Below are positions 55,000-64,000 of a stretch of DNA of 64,000 bases, piece by piece. Position numbers and translations under genes: made by a program. The first letter of the stretch is position 1, and every line of letters begins with the position of its first letter. The notes beneath the pieces are model-generated. The model was not told the origin of the DNA, did no database searches, and saw only the letters and a program-made list of their open reading frames with translations. The stretch spans positions 21,468,862-21,532,861 of the forward strand of contig OY855910.1 in NCBI GenBank assembly GCA_963693305.1. The letters run 5' to 3'. Source of the DNA: Meandrina meandrites (lineage: Eukaryota > Cnidaria > Anthozoa > Scleractinia > Meandrinidae).

Positions 55000-56130
55000 G
55001 CATTATATATTCTGTTACATGGTAACTCCTGTTCAAATAGAATATCAACACAACAGCACATTTACAAATACCAGAAGTGCATAAGCTAGAAGTGTACATC
55101 TCTTGTAATGGGCCTTGAGCCCGGGGCCTTGAGATATGTCTTTCGCGAGTAGGCTTTTTTTAGAACGGCTTTTCCGCGAACCAGTACCAGTCGCGTTGAA
55201 ACATTTGCCGTTCCCGGCTTTTGATTGGCTCGCTCGCAAGTCGGGCGAGAGGCACTTGCCTCAGGTTAGACCTGCAGCGCTTTCCATTTACATGGAATTT
55301 TCGGTGAGAATTTTTCGACAAATGGAACAGTTCATCACGTAAACGGAACGGAAACAAGCTGTTCCTTTTGGTAACACCGCAAGAAATGTCCTCCATCTTC
55401 ACCCGACATGAATTTTGGTTTAATTTGAATCAATTCAACGGCTACATTTTAGCGTTCTTTGGCCCAATTGTCGACTGTTTTGTGAACGAACAGACTGGTT
55501 CGTGCAAAAGGAGCAGAAATTTTCCGATCATTCCGCAAGAAATGGGAAAAGAGAAATACCTCTGAAGGTATTCCTTTTTTCTTTCAGTAGAAAGGTCCGT
55601 TCCATTTGATTTCCCACCGGAACAACCGGTTTTTCCATACAAATGGAAAACGCTCCTGCAGTCGCTATTGAGAAACACCTTTTTCGGGCTGATGGTGAAA
55701 GAATTTTCGCCTGTTTTTTCTATATTTCTTTTCATAGTCCGCCAAAATTAATGACCTTCACAATTCAATTACGACCGCGACCGAAGGCCGTAATTTGCCA
55801 CAACAATTTCATTGCACATGTACGTGCACGCCATAGACTACGTCATCAGATCTCGCGCGCAAGGTTTGTTCTAAGTTCTGATAGCGATTTTTGGGCTCCA
55901 AACAGTGTTAGTGCTTATTAAATTCAGCCATATTCCTGTCTCACAAGTTTTGAATCAACAAGCCCAGTGAGAGACTACCATCCCCCGTCTATCAACCTGA
56001 TGAAAGAGACGATTTTCTTTCAATGGTACACGAGACATTGAAGCTTCGCTCTGATATATTAGCGCAGTCTTCCCACTAGGGCCTGAACGTCTGCAAGGAA
56101 GATGCTATTGCATGCGTCCCAGAGAGTATG
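55000..56130. other. Intergenic stretch, nothing recognised
   Basis: Overlapping short frames on both strands, none with a recognised domain. Confidence 0.4.
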
Positions 56131-56133
56131 TAC

Positions 56134-56741
56134 ACCTTATTATAGGAAATTAACGCTTCATGAAATTAACTCGAATTTGGCAAATTCGCGTTAATTTTTG
56201 CGAGCGTTAATTTCCGCGCCCTTAATTTAGGGTCGCCCACTACCTCTCGGAACGAGTTACTTCATTGGTTCTCAGAACAATAGATAACAGGTCATAACAA
56301 TGCCCCTAGCCCTGAATAACAATAGAGGTAGTGTTTACAGCGGGCGAATGAAAATAGAGGTTCCAGAGAGGTAGTGTCTTACTGTTAATTTAGTGGAGCG
56401 TTAATTTCCGCGCCATTAATTAAGTGTAGCGTTAATTTGGATTTTTTTTTATCATTGTTTTATCAGGGTGGAGATCCACTGGTATCGTTGGCGCTGAAAA
56501 GAGCGCTCGAAGTAGCGAGATTCGTTTGGGTTTTGGAATTTGTTAACTTGTTAACAATGCGCCTTGTTCCTCTTGTCTCTACAAGTTCTGTTTCTTTGTG
56601 TGGTCGCGTTAATTTCCTTCATTTTAAATTTTAGGACCTTCTTTCGCGTCAATTTCCGTTATTGGAAAGTAATTTTTCCTTCACTTCGCGTTAATTTCCA
56701 ATACCTTAATTAACACGAGCGTTAATTTTCTATAATAAGGT
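56134..56741. mobile_element. MITE filled with GCGTTAATTT repeats
   Basis: ACCTTATTATAG opens it and CTATAATAAGGT closes it. GCGTTAATTT, often followed by CC, recurs about ten times in the interior, mostly in direct orientation. No target duplication was clear. Confidence 0.7.
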
Positions 56742-57430
56742 AGGTTCACAAGGCTTATAATTGGTGTGCAGTCTCTCCATGAGAAGAGGCTGAGTGATTG
56801 TGATGACGATGACAAGGTAGACGACAGCGACATCACTAATCATGATAGTGGAGCAATGGTATGGAAACAAGCGTACGTTACACACCCCACCCTGCCACTT
56901 CCAGAGACCATGGGTTGGACAAAACTGAATGATAAGCTGGTACCCGGTAAGTTGTGATAAGATGGTTAATTTGCCAGAGTGTGGGACTACAATACACAGG
57001 AGCATGCAAATGCAGAAGCGCTGCAGACCGCTGCTGCAAAAATGATGCTAGTGCTGTCGTTATCAGAAACCAACGACAGTAACTGGTACAGTAGAGTAAA
57101 ATGGTTAAGCACCTTAAAGTAGTTTTAGTATATGTTTGTTCAAAAAGCTGATATGAAATTCGATAATCCAAACGCCAGTCACGTGATTGAAACTCACAAT
57201 GGATTTTACGCCAACTTTCAATTTATTCACTTGCTATACTTTCATACGCTAGAAGAAAATATTTACAGTTTTCAATTTCTTTTGTGTGTACCTCCCTACA
57301 CGCCTCTAGCCTCGTTTTCAAGAGTCACATGACGAGATGACCACGTGATCAGCATGTCGCAGACACAAAGTCTTTCTAAAAACATACTGTATGTATCCCC
57401 CTCTGATTTGGGTGGCATTACTCTTTTTAG

Positions 57431-57565
57431 AGCGCGTTTGTTTGGGAATATTCTGGAATAAGAATATATTCTGGAATATATTCCGGCTATTCTGCTCCTG
57501 GGAGCAGAATAGCTGGAATGGAAATCCAAGTATTCCGGAATAGGAAGAGCAGCCAAACGAACGCT
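57431..57565. mobile_element. Short MITE with GCGTTYGTTTGG ends
   Basis: GCGCGTTTGTTTGG and CCAAACGAACGC face each other. The interior is dominated by GGAATA/TATTCC words and the palindrome CTATTCTGCTCC/GGAGCAGAATAG. Confidence 0.6.
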
Positions 57566-57659
57566 AACTTGCATTATTCCAATTATTCTTATTCCGGTCA
57601 AAATGGTCGAATCCAGCTTGGTAAACAAAATTCTGGAGGAGTGGGCAATTGAGCAAAAA

Positions 57660-58119
57660 CACCAAGATAAGAGTCTTCAAGTCCAACGTCATAGCAGTGC
57701 CTCTTTACGGGTGTGAAACCTGAAGAATGACTAACGGGGACGAGGCTAAACTAGACACATTTCTACACAAATGTCTACGGAGGATACTTAGAATATACTG
57801 GCCAATGAGGGTGTCAAATGAAGAGGTTAGGAGAAGGGCTAGGACTTGCACCATTAGTGAACAGATAAGGAGGCGAAGGTGGCGTTGGATAGGGCATGTA
57901 CTGCGCATGGACCACTATCAGAATCCGCGGATTGCTTTAACCTGGGCACCAGAGGGAAAGAGGAGCAGAGGGCGACCTAAAGCGACATGGAGGAGAACTG
58001 TGGAGGGAGAAAGACAGAAGATGGGTTTTACCAGCTGGACGGAAGCTGTCGCTGCTGCGAGAAACAGAGTAGAATGGAGGAAACAAATCAATCGCCCTAT
58101 TGTCCCAGAGGAGAGCTAG
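57660..58119 (+). pseudogene. RTE-like LINE reverse transcriptase C-terminus
   Basis: KIRVFKSNVIAVPLYGCET precedes an in-frame TGA at 57720-57722 where these proteins usually have a tryptophan. Then follow CLRRILRIYWPMRVSNEEVR, RRRRWRWIGHVLRMD and GKRSRGRPKATWRR, the well-known C-terminal blocks of such retrotransposons. The rest of the element is absent. Confidence 0.82.
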
Positions 58120-58184
58120 GAATTAAGTCAGAGGGGTCCAAATCCAAGGGGGTTTCCAAATCCTCTGTGACACCGGTAGCCGTT

Positions 58185-58271
58185 TAGCCTCCCACGTAGT
58201 CGTTTTTAGGGGAGATCGGATTGCACTCGTTCAGTCCTATCTCCACTAAAAACCGACTGCGTGCGAGGCTA
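58185..58271. mobile_element. 87-bp Mutator-like MITE with 9-bp duplication
   Basis: TAGCCTCCCACGTAGTCG and its imperfect inverse ending GTGCGAGGCTA enclose the element. GTAGCCGTT flanks both sides exactly (58176-58184 and 58272-58280). Confidence 0.83.
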
Positions 58272-58666
58272 GTAGCCGTTGCGTTAACTTCGCTTGCAGT
58301 TGTCTCTTATACGCTCGTGACCCCTACGGATCACTTTTGTTAACAATTATTTACGTTTTGCGAGAAAATGAAAAAATATCTATTGACTAAAAGTTTGATT
58401 TTTTTTGTCCAACGTACGTTCGAATTCCTTGTTTTCGTTGTGCTTTACAATGGTTTCAGATGCCTCTTTCTGGGTTCAGTGTCACAAAAAGGATAGCACC
58501 ACTAAGATTTATTTACGCAACAGATGCACTTTTACAAAATATGACTGAGATTATTTGCCTCCGTCGACTCATAAACCCTGTGGACCATGCTGAACTTACG
58601 TACGCCATTTTTTTAAAATCAGGATAGTTTTCAAACGCTAAAGAATCACGTGACAATATCACACTA

Positions 58667-58888
58667 ATGTCAGACCAAAAGAGAACACAAATAAGAATGG
58701 CAGTGTCATATTTAAAACTGATAGTAATTGATGAAATCTCTATGGTATCAAATACTTTGCTACTGCACATCCATCAACAACTAAAAGAAGTATTCTTAAC
58801 ATCAAACAACCACCTATTTGTAGGACTAAGCATTATGACAGTAGGCGATTTGTATCAACTTCAATTTTTTATTGCAAATCACACGTGA
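58667..58888 (+). pseudogene. Pif1/Helitron-type helicase fragment
   Basis: LIVIDEISMVSN is the Walker B region and SIMTVGDLYQLQ is motif III of Pif1-family helicases, which Helitrons carry. Walker A and all later motifs are missing. It is a small scrap. Confidence 0.7.
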
Positions 58889-58889
58889 T

Positions 58890-60186
58890 TTCTTGGTTTC
58901 ATTGCAGATAGACATTCATAAATGAGCGTTACATCACTGGGACGTTACGTCCGTTGTTCTTATTTTCTCAATTTTTTTTTTTTATGTGATGAACATATTT
59001 GACCAAATTCAATAGTTACAAAAACTAAAAACAATGTCATGAACCAGCACGCAAAAGAGTTGAATTGCTTAAAAAATAATTAACAATTATTCACCGAAGT
59101 GGAGGTGAATAGTACTTTGCTAATCACCTCCGAGTTAACCAATCAGCGCGCGCGGAAAGCACTATTCACTTGTGTGGTATATACTAAATAAAAATAATCA
59201 CTGGCATTTCAAATTTTACAGACTCAACTCGCGCATTCAGGTCACAATGGAGCGGTCGCGACATGAACAAAAAGTGTCAATTTGTTCTAAAAAAAATGCC
59301 CGAGTTCGCGCAGATATGCGTCTTGTTATTTTATTTGACCTCGAAGATTGACCTGAGTCGATAGTTGTTTCGTATATCGTGTTGTTACAATATAACGCAA
59401 CTTTTATAGAGCGACAAAAACAGTTTTAATTTTCGACACTGCAGTCAGCAAGGTCGCCAGCAAGCAACAAAAAGACGCGAAAAGTACTGTAAAAGTGTTC
59501 AATTTTTAAATAAAGCTCCAAAAAGTGACACGAGACATGGAGCCCAAAGGGCTTTTGATTTATATTTACGTTTGCCACTGCACTCACTGCACGGGCTATG
59601 CTACGCTAAGCGGACCTACTTTTTATTATATGTTGACGTCACTATAGCAACAAAGAAGACTTGAAGGCGGCCATATTTGATGTAGTAAACGAAAAAGTTT
59701 TGCACGAAGAAGGCAGAAAAACATGACATTTTTCTGCGCTCGAACATTTTTTACTATGTGAAAACAAATTATAAGAGGGACTTTATCCAGAGAGAGTGAT
59801 AAAAGGTACGCATAACTTGTAAGAAAGGTCTTATACACTAATAATGTTTATATGTTTAGCTCACCTTCGTGAGTTCAAAATGTTGTTCGCCCGCAAAAGA
59901 GTGTTTTTTTTTTTAAATCTTCGGGTACTAACGGCTAGGTAGTCGTGAGATCTTGCCTTGGAGACGAAACACCCAGTGCTAACCTCTTTTTTAATAAGAA
60001 AGTAAGCTTATTACGTTCGTACCGTTATAAAGTTTTTATTGTGTGCATTCCGGCAGTTAGAGGGAAAAAATAGTTTGTTCTTCTGTTTAACGTTTAAACT
60101 TTAACATCTCATTTTATGGGGTCATTTTGAAACATGTGTGAAGCAAACGCTGGAGTTAAAATAATTGAGACCATCTTAATTAATAA
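58890..60186. other. Intergenic stretch with one small palindrome
   Basis: AATTATTCACCGAAGTGGAG followed by GTGAATAGT near 59088 is a short fold. Otherwise nothing is recognised. Confidence 0.4.
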
Positions 60187-60187
60187 G

Positions 60188-60861
60188 CGGGCTCTTTACT
60201 TTTGTTATGTTATAAGCAAGGGTAGTGGATGTGTTTGATCATTCAGCAGGACTTTTACTACGCTTATCAGTTGCATAAAGGCGCGATATCATAGGGGTAT
60301 CATGTATCGGATAGTTATCAGATTTATATTATCGAGATAAAATGAGTCTAATATCTAATATTATCAAAAATTTATATTATGCTAAAGAATATCCGATATT
60401 TTTAAAACAATATTATCAGATATTATATCTAATTCGCTATATGAGAATGACAAATCTCTGTCTAACGATATTTTATATTATCCGATATTATGCCGGAAGA
60501 AGGAAGAAGGAAGAAGGGGGTATATAAGTAGACTCTAGTATATTCTAAATCGATAATATCGTGATAATATCCAATATCATCGCACTCAAGAAGGAGGAAG
60601 GGGGTATATAAATAGACTCTAGTATATTCTAAATCGATAATATCGTGATCATATCCAATATCATCGCACTCAAGAAGGAGGAAGGGGGTATATAAGTAGA
60701 CTCTAGTAGATTCTAAATCGATAATATCGCGATAATATCCAATATCATCGCGCTCAGGAAGGAGGAAGGGGGGATCTAAGTAGACTCTAGTAGATACTAA
60801 AGTGATAATATCGCGATAATATCCAATATCATCGCCCTTAGGAAGGAGGAAAGGGGTATAT

Positions 60862-60935
<74 letters not shown>

Positions 60936-61349
60936 TATATAGATATCGCCTATAAATATCCGATAAACGATATACCAACGATATCGCGCCTAACTCATCA
61001 GTTGAGTATGCAACGAGGGAAGTTTTCTGCCAAGTTTTGTCTGTTAAAACTCTGCTGTTGTCAAAGCTAGTTTCCATTAGAAACATCTTGTGCAATTGAC
61101 GTCATCAGTCCGTTGGGCGTGTGAAATGTCCATGTTTGCACGCACGGGACTTATGATGTCAGTAACGAGATGTTTCCAATGAAAACTAGCTCTGTCACCC
61201 CTGACAACAGCAGAGTTTTAATGGTAAAACTTTGGTGGGAAACCTCCCTTGTTGCACACTCAACTGATAAGCGTAGTAAAAGCCCTGCTGAATGATCAAA
61301 CACATCCACTACCCTTGCTTATAACATAACAAAAGTAAAGAGCCTGCTC
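60188..61349. mobile_element. Inverted-repeat element with 84-bp tandem repeats and nested palindromes
   Basis: GGGCTCTTTACTTTTGTTAT and about 90 further bases on the left return inverted at 61262-61345. Inside are 84-bp tandem units (AAGGAGGAAG at 60591, 60675, 60759 and 60843), an (AT)n run, and a second palindrome at 60995-61275 built on AAAACTCTGCTGTTGTCA. No gene. Confidence 0.78.
60867..60935. repeat. (AT)n microsatellite
   Basis: About 33 AT units, within the larger inverted-repeat element. Confidence 0.95.
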
Positions 61350-61887
61350 TGATTGGTCAATTACCCATTTACTATTTGCATGTGGGTGAATGGCGACGGA
61401 AGCTAGTGCACACTCAAAGCTGTAAGCATCACTTTCTATGCTACTATATTTTTTTAACCTCATAGTTTGCGAAGATATTTTTTCTAAATTTATTTACTGA
61501 AAGAAAGTTTACAAAGAGGGTTATGTTGAAGATAATGGAAAAGGTTTTACAATCCGCATTGAAATGGAGGACTTCTTATTCAGCAAAACAATTTTGTTTT
61601 GAAAGAAAAGAATTCATGCAAAGAATCAGATTTCCACATGCCATAGATGACAGCACTCACGTCATTCCCCTGCTATCCCTGAGCCCTGAGTTTAGAGTAG
61701 CGTTTTCAACATTCCCTTCCCACCCTCCCCCTTTTACCGGGTTGTTTTTCTCTAGGTTTATTGGGTAATTTCTCTTCCACTGAGCCAGTAGGGCTCAAGT
61801 GTGACGGGTGCTTGGGGTCGGGGGCTTGGTGCGGGGGGCTTGTGGCTGGGTTGTGGTTGGGCGTTAAAAATAATTTAATGGTCAATG

Positions 61888-62066
61888 AGCCCCTGCCAGG
61901 GTAAATTCCGACAAGCGACATGGGCCAAAAAGTAGCGACAGCGCTCAAACGAAATAGCGACAAACGACCGACAAAGCCAAATGTATGTTGCTAAATTTCC
62001 GTCAGCGTTGTGTAGCCTTGACAAAACGCCGACACGCTACCTGGGACATCCCCCTGGCAGGGCCTC
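61888..62066. mobile_element. 179-bp MITE with GTCAATG flanks
   Basis: AGCCCCTGCCAGGG and CCCTGGCAGGGCCTC are the inverted ends. GTCAATG lies directly outside both (61881-61887 and 62067-62073). A 7-8 bp duplication would fit a hAT-like element. Confidence 0.65.
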
Positions 62067-62432
62067 GTCAATGGCCCAGCATGTACTATTGAGTGATGGT
62101 TGCACTTGGGAGGATTGCTGAGCATAAAACTGATAACAACTGCGTTAGCGTCTTATGTTATGTGGTACATAATAAAATTGTTTTTGAATGCTAAAAAGTT
62201 GGCGTTGTTTTGAGGGCCATTTTCCTGTTTTCAACGGGATGTAGAAAATCAAGGATTCAACCATGAGCTTTAATTTTTTTTGGCCAAACTAATTTGAATA
62301 ACAAATAGATTTACTTTAGCAAAAAAATATTGGGGTTAGGTGCACCTTATGTAAGCATAACAAATCAGGGAGTGTGAATCCTTGAATCCCTTTAATTTTG
62401 TTGTATTTATTCATCTGTACTGTTCTTTTAAG

Positions 62433-62596
62433 ATGTCCATTAGAAATGAGCAATCTCGCCTTACAAGTTCAGCAGGCAAACTGCCTCGCCTTCCACCTAT
62501 TACATCACCTACCTCACCCAGTTCAAAGTTCGACAAAAGTTATCTCAGAACACACAGAAGAAGTGAGCACATGCAAGGACTCTTGACAAGCAAACT
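62433..62596 (+). CDS. Probable coding exon of an unrecognised gene
   Basis: From the ATG at 62433 the frame reads MSIRNEQSRLTSSAGKLPRL, a Ser/Pro-rich stretch, and RTHRRSEHMQGLLTSK. It ends at an excellent donor (GTAAGT at 62597). A pyrimidine-rich tract and AG stand immediately before the ATG, so it may be an internal exon or the first coding exon. The protein would be basic and disordered at its start. No family recognised. Confidence 0.55.
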
Positions 62597-62599
62597 GTA

Positions 62600-64000
62600 A
62601 GTGATTTCTATTAAAAGAATTCTTGGAACTGCATGAGGATGCTGGTATACATGTAGCATACTTAATTACCTTACATGATGTTGTCATTAGACTGAAACTA
62701 CCAGAATTTGTTTTTTTTTTCTTTTATGCATTTTAAAAAATATGATTGTTAACTAGCATAAGAAAAAGAAACAGTGAACAAGGCTTCTTGTTGGGTCATA
62801 GTCAAATGACGCTATTACATTGAATGTACAATTATTGCCTTTGTCGTATGCTGCAAGTTAAACTATATACACTATTTAGAAATACAGTGTACTGCATGTA
62901 TTGCACAGTTAGGTAGAATGCAGGGTCTCTATAATTATATTTTGCTTGGAAGGTCACATGTGTTTGATAACTGCTGTAATCCAATCAAAATTTGAGTATT
63001 GGATCAAGTCTTATTTTAAATTTTCAACTCTTCATTAAATTTGAAGAACAGATTATTAAAGCAAGTAATGAAATCAAATTTGCGATAATGAATGAATTAA
63101 TTCAACCTTGGCAGGAACACTTAAAATGTTTGACTGTAGTAGTCTGGCCAACTTTGAATGAGTAAGGGGCATCAGAATAAAAGTTATTTGATTATATAAT
63201 GCTTATTTATCCTATGAGGGGACATATTTTGTAGTGCATTAGTGTGCCAACAATTTTGAAACTCAGGTTGTAGCTGGAATATCAAACTAGGTTGTAAATT
63301 ATGCTGTTTTACTTATGATCTGTACATCCGGCTGGGACAATATATGTTATTTTCAACCATTAATTTGTCAAAGTCACTGCCTACAGTTGTATGCCCTCCC
63401 CAGAAAGCAAAACATGTTCCAAAACAAAACATCCTCTGGGGGTACCCAATAGAAACACTTTGGAAATCACAACGGTGAAGTCGAAGAATGAACAGTTTAT
63501 TTCATGAAAAACATGTCAATAAAGCTTTAAAGCCAAATGCTAAAGCGCAGTTAATGGAGCATGACGCTTGAGGCCCCTGCTGGGTCTTTACTGTTTACGT
63601 CTTATCATGTTATGTAACGCAATGGATCTGTATGCCTTTCTTGAAAGAACAATGATTATAATAGCCTTCTAGGTATACATGTTGCAACACTGTCTAGTAC
63701 TATTTTGTTGTGTGTTTTGTATGGTTAGTCTTTTAAATATCGCTATTCATGTCTCATTTAAGACTGTATTATTGATCATTACTTTCTTTGGTACGCAATT
63801 TACCATCGGGCTAAACCCAGATATCTGTCTGGCTATATAATAGTTTCATCATTGGCTAGCTCTATTGCTACTGTTACTGTTAGTAAGTCTTGTAAATTGT
63901 AACTCCCACCCTCCCTCCCTATGGAGGTTTGCTTGTGTTTACTAGTTTAAATATTTACAAGGCAATAACAGTAAATTACAGTGAAGAAATTTCGATAATA
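62600..64000. other. Probable intron, nothing recognised
   Basis: AT-rich sequence after the donor at 62597. No exon, RNA gene or repeat was identified to the window end. Confidence 0.35.

Overview
The window looks like animal nuclear DNA, most likely from a cnidarian such as a stony coral or sea anemone. It is AT-rich and intron-rich, with clear GT-AG exons, almost no bacterial-style gene packing, and a dense load of tRNA-derived SINEs, miniature inverted-repeat elements, Penelope-like and LINE fragments and microsatellites. The assignment to Cnidaria rests on gene and repeat style and is inference, not a search result.

Three host genes are visible. A Tec/Btk-family tyrosine kinase runs on the + strand from the end of its PH domain (2304) through the Btk zinc motif, SH3, SH2 and kinase domains to a stop at 33174. 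I could place 18 coding exons with matching phases, apart from one uncertain junction after the zinc motif. Its first exons lie beyond the left edge. A complete single-exon class A GPCR lies on the - strand at 52066-53118. A probable coding exon of an unrecognised gene starts at 62433.

The most unusual content sits in the 9.8-kb Tec intron between 17134 and 26942. It holds a two-gene mobile element. A + strand gene (19181-20878) encodes a tyrosine recombinase with an N-terminal C2H2 finger and a C-terminal telobox-like Myb domain. A convergent - strand gene of three exons (24754-21309) encodes a superfamily 3 helicase that ends in a PCNA-binding-like motif and carries a one-base frameshift exactly at Walker B. 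The left side has a 63-bp tandem array rich in GTTCC/GGAAC (about 18040-18960). The right side has 65-bp direct repeats (24926-25055) and a 1.2-kb palindrome with reiterated units in each arm (25009-26300). Long CTT/CTC arrays flank the whole on both sides (17437-17744 and 26456-26697). I read it as a recombinase-integrated, possibly self-replicating element.

The left edge (29-899, - strand) holds a broken HUH Rep-type endonuclease gene, possibly also inside a Tec intron. The rest is a mosaic of repeats. Four very small to medium inverted-repeat elements have exact 9-bp target duplications (7404-8187, 27857-27912, 48838-48907, 58185-58271), as expected of Mutator-like elements. A 2.6-kb element with TTA target duplications (44167-46747) contains a Penelope-like fragment whose 5' end is folded back on itself. 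There are also a CR1/Jockey-like LINE with an internal deletion (35215-36215), an RTE-like LINE tail (57660-58119), a Pif1/Helitron helicase scrap (58667-58888), paired hammerhead-ribozyme-like cores (50941-51020) and a complex palindromic element with 84-bp repeats (60188-61349). The stretch 36216-44160 is mostly gene-poor intergenic DNA.
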